Positions 1 to 7,840 of a stretch of 35,925 nt of DNA are shown in pieces. Origin of the DNA: Rhodospirillaceae bacterium (GTDB lineage: Bacteria; Pseudomonadota; Alphaproteobacteria; UBA8366); the NCBI GenBank assembly GCA_002724395.1, contig PBOR01000015.1, positions 1-35,925 of the forward strand, written 5' to 3'. Below the pieces are notes generated by a model. That model searched no databases and was not told where the DNA came from. It saw nothing but the letters and a program-made list of their open reading frames with translations. The stretch's first letter is position 1, and each line of letters opens with the position of its first letter. The translations under genes and the position numbers were made by a program.

Positions 1-483
1 GGTATGGAAATTCTCGAGCAGTGTTCGGATGTAGAACAAGTGTTAGTGCCAGTTTCGAGTGGTGGCGCAGCAGCGGGAATTGCAACGGCGATTAAGCTTC
101 AGAACCCGGGCGTGAGAATGGTTGGTGTTCAGCCGGAAAAAGCTAATGCCGCCTATGTTTCTATGGAAAAAGGCGAGTTGGTAACTATTGATTACTGGGA
201 CAGCATCGCTGATGGCTTGTCAGCACGCTGTCCAGGCTCTTTTCCTTTTCGCCACTTGCAGGCCTTTCTAGATGAGATTGTGTTAATATCAGAACAAGAA
301 ATTGCCGAGGCATTTCGAACAATTCTGCTACGAGCCAAGCAAATAGGCGAGCCTGCCGGCGTGGTTGCGCCAGCGGGGTTTTTGTCAGGTAAAATTGATA
401 CGGGCTTAAAAACCGTTGCTACTTTAACCGGAGGAAACCTCTCAGTGGATGTGGCTGAGCAGATGTTGAGCATGAGTAATTAA
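1..483 (+). CDS. Threonine/serine dehydratase, C-terminal part (partial)
   Basis: This is the C-terminal part of a fold-type II PLP enzyme, most likely a threonine ammonia-lyase (threonine to 2-oxobutyrate and ammonia). The 5' end lies outside the window; the frame is open from base 1 to the TAA at 481-483. Visible motifs are the glycine-rich phosphate-binding loop (VPVSSGGAAAGIATA, about residue 16 of what is seen), the stretch VGVQPEKA, and the family block EPAGVVAPAGFLSGK near the end. No C-terminal ACT regulatory domain follows, so it resembles the short catabolic type rather than the long biosynthetic IlvA. The PLP lysine would lie upstream and cannot be checked. A serine/threonine dehydratase or racemase of the same fold is the main alternative. 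The substrate is inferred from the family. Confidence 0.8.
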   Translation, partial: GMEILEQCSDVEQVLVPVSSGGAAAGIATAIKLQNPGVRMVGVQPEKANAAYVSMEKGELVTIDYWDSIADGLSARCPGSFPFRHLQAFLDEIVLISEQEIAEAFRTILLRAKQIGEPAGVVAPAGFLSGKIDTGLKTVATLTGGNLSVDVAEQMLSMSN

Positions 484-584
484 AATTTAAAACTATCAAC
501 AAAACCAACATAGATACTTTCGAATGGGCCATAAGCGCATTAATATTATTTAGGACAAGAGCTGCGAAGCGGTATGGACACGAA

Positions 585-1172
585 ATGAATAACATGTGGA
601 TTCGAGGTAATTCTATACGAAATAGGCTGAGCGGTTTGTTGATAGCTATAATTACAATAATTGGCTTTTCCGATAGTGTTTGGGCGGATGGTTGCGTTCC
701 CGAGAAACTCTCCCAGGCTGAAATTTCTAAGGAAGTACGAAAGGTTCAAACTACTTTAATGGTCGCCGCCTTAAGCTGTGGAAACCGTGATAATTACAAT
801 AAATTTATTGTCAAGTTTAAGGGTGTTCTGCAACGGCATGGACAGGTGATTAAGCGGGATTTTATCAAACGCTATGGGGGAGTGGCAGGCAAAAAAAAGC
901 TTGATAAATATGTGACTGCCTTGGCAAATGAAGCGTCTTCCAAAAGTAATTTGGATTATGACGCTTTTTGCTCCAAAGCGAGTTATTTTTACCGTAGCCT
1001 AAAAGATAAAAAGCCGAGGGAACTAGGATCGTTTGTTTCCAAGCTGCAATATGCGGCATTTAGTGATACGTTTAAGCCCGATGAATGCAAACCGAGAAAG
1101 CAATACTACGATATTGGAAACGCTGGTCCTCTCGGCGAGAAGGCGACGCCAAAGATTAAGAAAAAGGATTGA
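585..1172 (+). CDS. Secreted four-cysteine protein of unknown function
   Basis: I do not assign a function. The 195-aa product begins with a basic N-terminus and a hydrophobic stretch (about residues 16-28), then SVWA, a plausible signal-peptidase I site after residue 34, so it is probably periplasmic. The mature part has four cysteines (C37, C65 and one each in the FCSKA and DECKP stretches), which could form two disulfides. A helix-rich centre contains the phrase TTLMVAALSCG followed by NYNKF. I recall similar small secreted proteins in other Alphaproteobacteria, all uncharacterised. The tail is lysine-rich. The start is the ATG at 585; a second ATG at 594 is in frame and possible. It lies alone, 100 bases after the dehydratase and 100 bases before the desaturase-family gene. 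Confidence 0.7.
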   Translation: MNNMWIRGNSIRNRLSGLLIAIITIIGFSDSVWADGCVPEKLSQAEISKEVRKVQTTLMVAALSCGNRDNYNKFIVKFKGVLQRHGQVIKRDFIKRYGGVAGKKKLDKYVTALANEASSKSNLDYDAFCSKASYFYRSLKDKKPRELGSFVSKLQYAAFSDTFKPDECKPRKQYYDIGNAGPLGEKATPKIKKKD

Positions 1173-1272
1173 GTGTTGATTTTCGGCGGCCTTCACTGGG
1201 TTGGGTGCCAGCAATTGAGTGTGTTTTCCAATATGTTGTCGAATAAGAAATCTTAGAGATCGAGAGGTCCCG

Positions 1273-2190
1273 GTGCGCGAACGGCTTCGCATCGTGCTTA
1301 CTTATGTGACTTGGCCTGCCTTGTTTGGCAGTTGCTTAATATTGACTCATGTCGGGATTACCTCTGGCCATCCATTTCTTTATTTCAATTTTGCTTATAT
1401 CTGTTTGGGGTCTTCCATTTTTGCGATAGAGCGGTTGATGCCATTTGAGCGCCGGTGGCTTGAAAATGATGGACAGATGGTTCCCGATCTGGGTCACACG
1501 ATTCTCAGTAAACTTGCCGCCCAGTTATGGGTGGTTTTCATGCTGTATGGCTTTGTGCACGTCTCAAGTAAAACTGGCGGGGTATTTTGGCCCTCACAAT
1601 GGCCAATGTTTTTCCAGGTATTAATGGGTTTGGTAATAGCAGAATTTGGTCTTTATTGGGCCCACCGTTCAGCGCATGAATGGCCTTTTTTATGGCGATT
1701 CCATGCAGTTCACCATAGTGTTGTGCGTCTTTGGTTTTTTAATACTGGCAGATTTCATTTTGTCGACGCGGTGGTTAGTGTGACGCTTGGTCAGATTTTA
1801 TTGCTAATGGCAGGTGCCCCGGAATCCGTTATGTTATGGGTGGGGATGGTCACGCCATATATTGGCTTTTTGACCCATTGTAATATCGAAATGCGGTTTG
1901 GACCGATTAGTTATGTGTTCAATACACCGGGCCTGCACCGTTGGCACCATTCACGAGAGAAAGAAGAGGGTAATAAGAATTACGGCGAAAATTTGATGAT
2001 TTGGGATCAGTTGTTTGGGACATTTTTTAACCCCATTCGCAAACCACCAGTTAATATCGGAATTGGCGATTATGTACCCCAGGGGTTGTGGGCACAGATT
2101 AAATCGCCTTTTGTTTGGGGTCGCGTGCAATCGAAAATTTCCGCCGATGCGCCGGATGCCATGAACCGGCTTGCCATTATAGATCGCTAA
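1273..2190 (+). CDS. Sterol desaturase / fatty acid hydroxylase family membrane protein
   Basis: This is an integral-membrane di-iron oxygenase of the fatty acid hydroxylase superfamily. The three histidine clusters are present: HRSAHE (residues 131-136), HAVHH (144-148) and HRWHH (222-226), set among hydrophobic segments. Such enzymes use O2 and electrons to hydroxylate or desaturate lipids, sterols or hopanoid-like substrates; the substrate cannot be told from sequence. I chose the GTG at 1273 because GAGAGG at 1262-1267 lies five bases upstream, giving 305 aa. The frame stays open to another GTG at 1219 (323 aa), whose extra residues are cysteine- and arginine-rich and unlike a normal N-terminus. 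The gene ends 25 bases before the glycosyltransferase and may be co-transcribed with it. Confidence 0.85.
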   Translation: MRERLRIVLTYVTWPALFGSCLILTHVGITSGHPFLYFNFAYICLGSSIFAIERLMPFERRWLENDGQMVPDLGHTILSKLAAQLWVVFMLYGFVHVSSKTGGVFWPSQWPMFFQVLMGLVIAEFGLYWAHRSAHEWPFLWRFHAVHHSVVRLWFFNTGRFHFVDAVVSVTLGQILLLMAGAPESVMLWVGMVTPYIGFLTHCNIEMRFGPISYVFNTPGLHRWHHSREKEEGNKNYGENLMIWDQLFGTFFNPIRKPPVNIGIGDYVPQGLWAQIKSPFVWGRVQSKISADAPDAMNRLAIIDR

Positions 2191-2215
2191 CATAACCCCT
2201 CGTGATGTACAAATA

Positions 2216-3877
2216 ATGCTTCATTCTGCAGCTCTGCATTTCAACGATACAAGACCGGTGGGTAATCAGGTAGCGGGTATTCACGTGGCGGTTGACGGGA
2301 TTACTGATGCTTTTCTGCGTTATGCGCTTCAGCAAAAATTTTACTGTATTTCACCTGATGAGAAGATGTTTGAAGTGTTTCAGACATATGCGAAACGTGC
2401 CGGTCGCCGCGCGGATGACTGCGAATTTTTGCATGAGACGGACGTGACACGTTTTGCTGAAATAGGTTGTTTGCTGAAACCGGAACCCTTTATTTCCCCC
2501 TTTGCCTGGGTACGGCGGCAGTTTGATCAAAAAGCATACAGTATCTGTGGTATTAGCCATACTATGTCCACAGCGAAAGCGATGGAAACGGTGGGTAATT
2601 GTGTCGCCAACCCAATGCAAAGTTGGGATGCGATTATTTGTCCATCTGTTGCTATTCAAAATGCCATTCGTGCACTTTGGGCTGGCTGGGAAGAGTATTT
2701 TGATGAGCGGTTTGGCGGAGTGTCGAAGTGTCTGATGCAAACGCCGGTTATACCATTGGGCATCGACTGCGCTCATTTTGCGCGCAACCGGGCACCGGCC
2801 CTTCGCGCAAAGCAGCGCGCACTGCTTGGTATTGATGATGATACGGTGGTGATTCTATTTCTTGGTCGTCTTAGTTACTATTCAAAGGTCCATCCGTTTC
2901 CCTTATTCTTTGCGGCCGAACGAGCGGCCTTGGAAACCGGCAAGAAGGTGCATCTGGCATTCTATGGATATTTCGTGAGCCAAAAATTCGGCGAAGATTT
3001 TAAGTCTACAGCTAGAGACATCTGTGATCGCGCGACGGTTTCGTTCACCATCAACACGGAACCGGATTTCCCGGATGGAATCTGGGCCGCCGCGGATATT
3101 TTTTCGTCACCATCGGACAACATTCAGGAGAGCTTCGGTCTTACCCCTATTGAGGCAATGGCATCAGGGTTGCCAGTGGTGATTTCCGATTGGGACGGTT
3201 ATCGCGAGGCTATTACTGATGGTGAGGAGGGCATTTTGGTTCCGAGCACTTCACCTCCCCCTGGCACTGGTCTTGATCAGGCATACCGGTATTTGACCGA
3301 AGAAGACAATTACGGCGAATATCTTGCTGGAGCATCACAAGCTACCGCGGTGGACCTTGACCATATGACTAAGTCGATTGTGGCGTTGATTAACAATCCG
3401 CAGAAACGGAAGAAAATGGGGGATGCCGGCATCAAACGTGCGGAAACTTTTTATGATTGGAGCCATATCATACCGTCTTATTTTGCACTTTTTGCCGAGT
3501 TGGCTGAGCGGCGACAAAAAGATAAGGAAATAATACCGCGCGGCAAAGGTAAGCCAGCTCATCCGTCCTATCCCGATCCCTATACAATGTTTGCCTGCTT
3601 TCCGAGCGAGCCACTCGCCCTTTCAGATCGCCTGGAAGCGGTCCATCAATCACCGGCAATGCTGGCAGAGTTGATTAGGAACCGGATGAATTATTTCACG
3701 CCGGCGCTGATGGTGCCACCGGAAAAATTACCGATGGTTTTGCATGCGGTGCGCACGTCGCCAGATATAACCATAGCTGATGTTGCTAATGTGTTAGACG
3801 ATGTTGCCTATCCGACAGTGATTCGGACGATTGGCTGGCTGATTAAGCTTGGTTGTTTGCGTCGACGGAAAATGTAA
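2216..3877 (+). CDS. GT4-type glycosyltransferase with an extra C-terminal module
   Basis: This 553-aa protein is a retaining GT-B glycosyltransferase of family GT4. The N-terminal domain ends near IPLGIDCAHF (about residue 180). The C-terminal Rossmann domain opens with VVILFLGRLSYYSK (about residues 210-225) and carries the EX7E motif ESFGLTPIE (E305 and E313), then AMASGLPVV. GT4 enzymes transfer a sugar from a nucleotide-sugar to a lipid or glycan; donor and acceptor are unknown here. The protein is longer than a usual GT4 (about 350-420 aa). From about residue 480 there is a separate 70-residue module with two predicted helices and a basic end, which looks like a winged helix (see findings). 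No signal peptide or clear membrane segment is seen. Its stop codon abuts the stop codon of infA on the other strand. Confidence 0.85.
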   Translation: MLHSAALHFNDTRPVGNQVAGIHVAVDGITDAFLRYALQQKFYCISPDEKMFEVFQTYAKRAGRRADDCEFLHETDVTRFAEIGCLLKPEPFISPFAWVRRQFDQKAYSICGISHTMSTAKAMETVGNCVANPMQSWDAIICPSVAIQNAIRALWAGWEEYFDERFGGVSKCLMQTPVIPLGIDCAHFARNRAPALRAKQRALLGIDDDTVVILFLGRLSYYSKVHPFPLFFAAERAALETGKKVHLAFYGYFVSQKFGEDFKSTARDICDRATVSFTINTEPDFPDGIWAAADIFSSPSDNIQESFGLTPIEAMASGLPVVISDWDGYREAITDGEEGILVPSTSPPPGTGLDQAYRYLTEEDNYGEYLAGASQATAVDLDHMTKSIVALINNPQKRKKMGDAGIKRAETFYDWSHIIPSYFALFAELAERRQKDKEIIPRGKGKPAHPSYPDPYTMFACFPSEPLALSDRLEAVHQSPAMLAELIRNRMNYFTPALMVPPEKLPMVLHAVRTSPDITIADVANVLDDVAYPTVIRTIGWLIKLGCLRRRKM

Positions 3878-4096
3878 TTACTTAAAGCGATAAGTGATGC
3901 GCCCTTTCGTCAAATCGTAAGGCGTCATTTCTACTGTCACACTATCACCGGCCAACACACGGATGCGATTTTTGCGCATTTTCCCGGATGTATGGGCGAG
4001 CACTTCGTGCTCATTCTCAAGAGTTACGCGAAACATGGCATTAGGTAATACCTCGGTCACAGTACCCGAAAACTCAATTGGTTCCTCTTTAGCCAC
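3878..4096 (-). CDS. infA: Translation initiation factor IF-1
   Basis: IF-1 binds the ribosomal A site during initiation and is an OB-fold protein of about 72 residues. This product has 72 aa with the expected order: [47 protein letters not shown] and a C-terminal GRITYRFK. The start is a GTG at 4096, preceded by AAAGGGG at good spacing and giving the usual N-terminus (M)AKEE. The frame is open 18 codons further upstream, but that would add residues not found in the family. The gene lies 84 bases downstream of the Lrp-type gene on the same strand and converges with the glycosyltransferase gene with no bases between their stop codons. Confidence 0.96.
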   Translation of the reverse strand: MAKEEPIEFSGTVTEVLPNAMFRVTLENEHEVLAHTSGKMRKNRIRVLAGDSVTVEMTPYDLTKGRITYRFK

Positions 4097-4180
4097 GAAA
4101 ACCCCTTTCGGCCTTTGTTGTTGAAGCGAGACAGTATTCCAGTTGGCCAAAATTTCAAGTATTCACTAGTTTTTTTTTAT

Positions 4181-4666
4181 TTATGCACGTGCACTGTCAC
4201 TTAATGGCAACGCTGTGCCGTATTTCACTTGTTTTAAGGCAAAACTAGATTTAATCGACGCGACCCCGTTTAGCCGAGTCAGATGATCCATTAGGAACCG
4301 CTCATAAGCCGACAAATCAGCGACTACGACGCGCAAAAGATAATCTGAGTCGCCTGTCATTAAATAGCATTCCATCACTTCAGGGCGGGCAAGGACAGTT
4401 TGCTCGAAGGTCTCGAGCGCAGTTTCGATTTGGCGTTCTAGGGTAACTTGAATAAAGACGCTGACCGGCAGGCCGACTGCTGCGGGGTCAACTAAACTTA
4501 CATGTTTGGCTATGACCCCTGAATCCTCCAAGGTTTTCACTCGCCGCCAACATGGTGAAGGCGATATCCCTACTTGCTCAGCTAGATCTACGTTTGAAAT
4601 TCGTGCGTGTTCTTGTAGGACCGCAAGAATTCGACGATCAACGGCGTCTAATCCATTAATTAGCAA
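4181..4666 (-). CDS. Lrp/AsnC family transcriptional regulator
   Basis: This is a 161-aa feast/famine regulator. An N-terminal winged helix-turn-helix (about residues 7-60, with [19 protein letters not shown] and [16 protein letters not shown]) is followed by an Lrp-type ligand-binding domain (about 70-150, with [19 protein letters not shown]). Family members bind an amino acid or 2-oxoacid and commonly control a divergent neighbour. Here that neighbour is the E1 gene starting at 4802, so control of E1 is likely but inferred. The start is a TTG at 4666: GGAG lies seven bases upstream and the frame has no suitable ATG or GTG before the HTH. An Lrp gene beside an E1-type gene recalls the Pseudomonas putida mdeR/mdeB arrangement as I remember it. 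Confidence 0.92.
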   Translation of the reverse strand: MLINGLDAVDRRILAVLQEHARISNVDLAEQVGISPSPCWRRVKTLEDSGVIAKHVSLVDPAAVGLPVSVFIQVTLERQIETALETFEQTVLARPEVMECYLMTGDSDYLLRVVVADLSAYERFLMDHLTRLNGVASIKSSFALKQVKYGTALPLSDSARA

Positions 4667-4728
4667 TTAATTTCTCCAAAGGCAAAAAATTAGAAAAATT
4701 ATTGCTTAATATCTTTTATATGTAGGAC

Positions 4729-4772
4729 TAAAAGCAAGAAAAATTTGTTCTTTAAGCCGTATGTTGCTTTTA
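4729..4772. promoter_or_regulatory. Inverted repeat in the lrp/E1 divergent promoter region
   Basis: In the AT-rich 135-base space between the Lrp-type gene and the E1 gene, TAAAAGCAA (4729-4737) and its exact complement TTGCTTTTA (4764-4772) are separated by 26 bases. A partial third copy, TTGCTTAAT, lies at about 4703. The repeat sits 30 bases before the E1 start. Lrp-type octamers often bind several spaced half-sites, so this is a candidate operator. Binding is inference only, and I cannot place a confident -35/-10 pair around it. Confidence 0.4.
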
Positions 4773-4801
4773 TTATAGAAATTTTACGCTGGACCTTACA
4801 C

Positions 4802-7165
4802 ATGGCTCACGATTTCAAAGCTCTCGAAGAAGAGCATAGCGCTCTCAAGCCAGCAGATCGGTTGTTTGGTTTAGGCGAAGTGGAAAAGAAGGCGCTGTGG
4901 CTGTCTTCCTGGATGATCCATAACGCTAATCATATTCGTTTTTCCCGGGATGGACTGAAGGTCGGTGGGCATCAATCTTCTTGTGCCTCGTCCGTGACGC
5001 TGTTAACGGCGCTTTATATGGATGTCCTTCAGCCGCAGGACAGGGTTGCGGTAAAACCGCATGCCAGCCCTGTGTATCACGCCTTAATGTACCTATTTGG
5101 TAAGCAGGACCAAGCGAATCTAGAAAATTTTCGCGGCTTTGGTGGGGCGCAATCCTATCCGTCACGTACTAAGGACAGTGATGATGTGGATTTCTCGACA
5201 GGATCGGTGGGGCTGGGTGTGGCGCTGACTCTCTGTGCGTCCTTGGTACAGGACTATGTGCACTATCACAAGCTTATGTCTGAGGGTGTCGAGCCCGGTA
5301 AATTAGTTGCTGTAATGGGTGATGCGGAACTCGATGAGGGTAATGTGTTTGAGGCGCTCCTTGAAGGCTGGAAGCATGACGTTCGGAATTTATGGTGGAT
5401 CATAGATTACAACCGCCAAAGTTTGGATGGCGTAGTGAACGATCAGCTTTTCCAAAAAATTCAAAGCTTCTTTGATACTGTTGGTTGGAATGTAGTGACG
5501 CTTAAATACGGGAAAAAGCTGGAAGCAGCCCGCAACGGCCCGGCGGGTGAAGCTTTACTACAATGGATTGACGACTGTCCGAACGATCTTTACTCGGCGT
5601 TAACCTATAAAGCAGGCGCAGCATGGCGCAAGCATTTGAAGGAAGGCTTGCGTGGAACGTCTGGCTTGCTGACACTTCTTGATGCCCACGATGATGATTC
5701 TTTGCATGATTTGATGACTAATTTGGCAGGCCATGACATGGAAACCGTCTTGGAAGCGTTTCATACCGCACCGCTTGAACAGTGCACTTGTTTTGTGGCC
5801 TATACAATTAAGGGACATAAATTGCCCTTCGCTGGCCATAAAGATAATCACGCAGGCCTCATGAATCCGGACCAGATGGCAGTGTTTAAATCAGAGATGG
5901 GTATTGCAGATGGCGAGGAATGGTCGATTGGTGCCGGCCTGGAGCTAACGGAAGAGGCTGTGCAGGATTTGATCGCTGAGGCCCCGTTTAACAGTGACAG
6001 GAACCGTCGTCATACAGCTTCGGTTGTGGACATACCTGAAAGATTTGAAATTGTAGGCGAAGGTGGAATTTCCACCCAGCAAGGGTTTGGTCAGTTGATG
6101 AACGAGTTGGGACGCAGTGATGGCGACTTGGCAAAGGCTATAGTGACAACATCGCCTGACGTCACCGTTTCGACCAATCTCGGAGGCTGGGTAAATCAGC
6201 GTGGGCTTTTCGACCGCAAAGGCAAAGCGGACGTATTTCGCGAACAAGATGTGGCTTCCATCCAGAAATGGGTGAAATCGCAAGCCGGTCAGCATATCGA
6301 ATTGGGAATTGCGGAAAATAATCTGTTTTTAATGCTCACGGCTATGGGCCTGTCTGAATCGCTGTTTGGCGCGCGGCTTCTGCCCGTGGGGACGCTCTAT
6401 GACCCTTTCATCAATCGTGGTCTCGATTCCCTGTTTTATGGCTGTTACCAGGATTCACGGTTCATGGTGGTGTCTACGCCATCGGGCATCACGCTTGCCC
6501 CGGAAGGCGGCGCGCACCAATCGGTCAACACGCCGTTAGTCGGCATGGGTCTTGGCAGACTAGCCTATTTCGAGCCGGCGTTTGTCGACGAGCTGGGGAT
6601 TATTATGGCTTGGGGCTTTCGCCATATGCAGGCCGATGATGGCGGGTCGGTCTATTTGCGTCTTTCCACCCGGCAGTTGGATCAGGCTACACGCGATATT
6701 ACGCGTGATTTGGTACGGAATGTGACAGCTGGGGCTTATTGGTTGAAACCGCCTGCCGCCGGCGCTGATGTCGTAATTGCCTATTGTGGTGCGGTTGCGC
6801 CGGAAGCCATCGCCGCCCATAAAGCGCTTTTAGAAGACGTACCGGGTGCAGGTCTACTGGCGATCACCTCACCAGACCGGCTGCATGAGGAGTGGATCAA
6901 GGCAAGCCGGACGCCGGGGGCTAGATCACACATCGAGACGCTATTAAAGCCGCTCGCCAACGACGCTGCCATCGTCACGGTGCTGGATGGTCATCCTGCG
7001 ACCATGTCTTGGCTGGGTTCTGCGGGCCCGTATCGTGTTTCTGCGCTTGGCGTGGAGGGGTATGGCCAATCGGGCGATGTGGATGATCTGTACCGGGCAC
7101 ATGGGCTTGACGCGGATTCGATCTTGGATGCGGCGGCAGCGGTTTGCTTGGAGCGGCTGCGGTAA
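4802..7165 (+). CDS. Homodimeric-type pyruvate (2-oxoacid) dehydrogenase E1 / transketolase-family protein
   Basis: This 787-aa TPP enzyme resembles the single-chain E1 of pyruvate dehydrogenase (AceE), which decarboxylates a 2-oxoacid and passes the acyl group to lipoyl-E2. The TPP/Mg motif is clear: GDAELDEGNVFEALL followed about 25 residues on by DYNRQSLDG. The pyrimidine-binding domain holds the catalytic Glu region ELGIAENNLFLM. It is shorter than enterobacterial AceE (about 887 aa), and no E2 or E3 gene adjoins it. Databases often label such proteins simply transketolase. The start is the ATG at 4802; the frame is open 19 codons upstream to a TTG with no Shine-Dalgarno sequence. The divergent Lrp-type gene suggests amino-acid or 2-oxoacid control. 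A 2-oxobutyrate dehydrogenase role like that proposed for MdeB of P. putida is an alternative to pyruvate. Confidence 0.85.
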   Translation: MAHDFKALEEEHSALKPADRLFGLGEVEKKALWLSSWMIHNANHIRFSRDGLKVGGHQSSCASSVTLLTALYMDVLQPQDRVAVKPHASPVYHALMYLFGKQDQANLENFRGFGGAQSYPSRTKDSDDVDFSTGSVGLGVALTLCASLVQDYVHYHKLMSEGVEPGKLVAVMGDAELDEGNVFEALLEGWKHDVRNLWWIIDYNRQSLDGVVNDQLFQKIQSFFDTVGWNVVTLKYGKKLEAARNGPAGEALLQWIDDCPNDLYSALTYKAGAAWRKHLKEGLRGTSGLLTLLDAHDDDSLHDLMTNLAGHDMETVLEAFHTAPLEQCTCFVAYTIKGHKLPFAGHKDNHAGLMNPDQMAVFKSEMGIADGEEWSIGAGLELTEEAVQDLIAEAPFNSDRNRRHTASVVDIPERFEIVGEGGISTQQGFGQLMNELGRSDGDLAKAIVTTSPDVTVSTNLGGWVNQRGLFDRKGKADVFREQDVASIQKWVKSQAGQHIELGIAENNLFLMLTAMGLSESLFGARLLPVGTLYDPFINRGLDSLFYGCYQDSRFMVVSTPSGITLAPEGGAHQSVNTPLVGMGLGRLAYFEPAFVDELGIIMAWGFRHMQADDGGSVYLRLSTRQLDQATRDITRDLVRNVTAGAYWLKPPAAGADVVIAYCGAVAPEAIAAHKALLEDVPGAGLLAITSPDRLHEEWIKASRTPGARSHIETLLKPLANDAAIVTVLDGHPATMSWLGSAGPYRVSALGVEGYGQSGDVDDLYRAHGLDADSILDAAAAVCLERLR

Positions 7166-7204
7166 GGGAAAATTATCGATCCAACACTTTACGACAAAGC
7201 GTGT

Positions 7205-7837
7205 TCAGCGCTGCCACCCGGCGCGTTCCAATCCAGGCACTGTGTCAGCATCGCTTGGCCAGCCAATAGACAGTAGCGCGGGGAAACGCCAGTTCGCTAG
7301 TACTTCCAGGCTTTGAGTTGCGCCCACGGGGTCAATAATCCACACCCACCCTACACGCAAGCCTTCGGTGCGGACTGCCAGCCACAAGGTATGAATGGCG
7401 GAGGCGGTTTAATAGTTCAGCGTTTCCGGCATGTTTTGACAACCGAGGCCGTAGCTCTGTGTGATTGAGCCGTCGGTAAAAATGGCGAGTAGGATTGGTG
7501 CTTCTTGCAGGCCTGAAAGCTTGTAGTTTGCGTAGAGCGCAGCTTATTCATCTTTATAACCTTAGAGCGCACCTTAATAGCGGTCTTGAAGTTGTCTTAC
7601 AATGCGTTGCGCTCATGGCTGGATGTGACCCGAATAAATCGCTAGGGCTGACTATTGCAGACAGAGGGCGCGAAGCAAGCAAGGTTCAGAAGTTTTATCT
7701 AACAATGGATCCGGCACCGGATCGGCGTGAAATCGGCACACATCCCGATGCCAGCGGATCAGTTCGGTCAATTGGTCTCGGAAGACTTCATTGAACTTAG
7801 ACTTCGAACCCTTTGTGTTCGGACCGGAATCTGGCAA
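7205..7837 (-). pseudogene. bluB: Decayed bluB (5,6-dimethylbenzimidazole synthase)
   Basis: The space between E1 and tldE holds a broken BluB, the flavin-destroying enzyme that makes the lower ligand of vitamin B12. Read on the minus strand, one frame gives ELIRWHRDVCRFHADPVPD. After an extra base in the T-run at 7693-7696, a second frame gives LACFAPSVCNSQP-stop-RF, where the family has QPW. A further shift between 7565 and 7596 leads to a third frame with YKLSGLQEAPILLAIF, NMPETLNY, LWLAVRTEGLRVGWV and DADTVPGLERAGW, all in the family order. In-frame stops lie at 7642-7644, 7597-7599, 7562-7564, 7544-7546 and 7409-7411. The natural 5' limit is uncertain, and a short tail may continue to about 7173. 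It directly follows tldE on the same strand. Confidence 0.88.
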
Positions 7838-7840
7838 AGC

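Noticed and set aside
7495-7794. Plus-strand open frame in the E1-tldE gap as a gene
   Set aside because: It has no family features and lies antisense to the bluB remnant, whose homology on the minus strand is clear.
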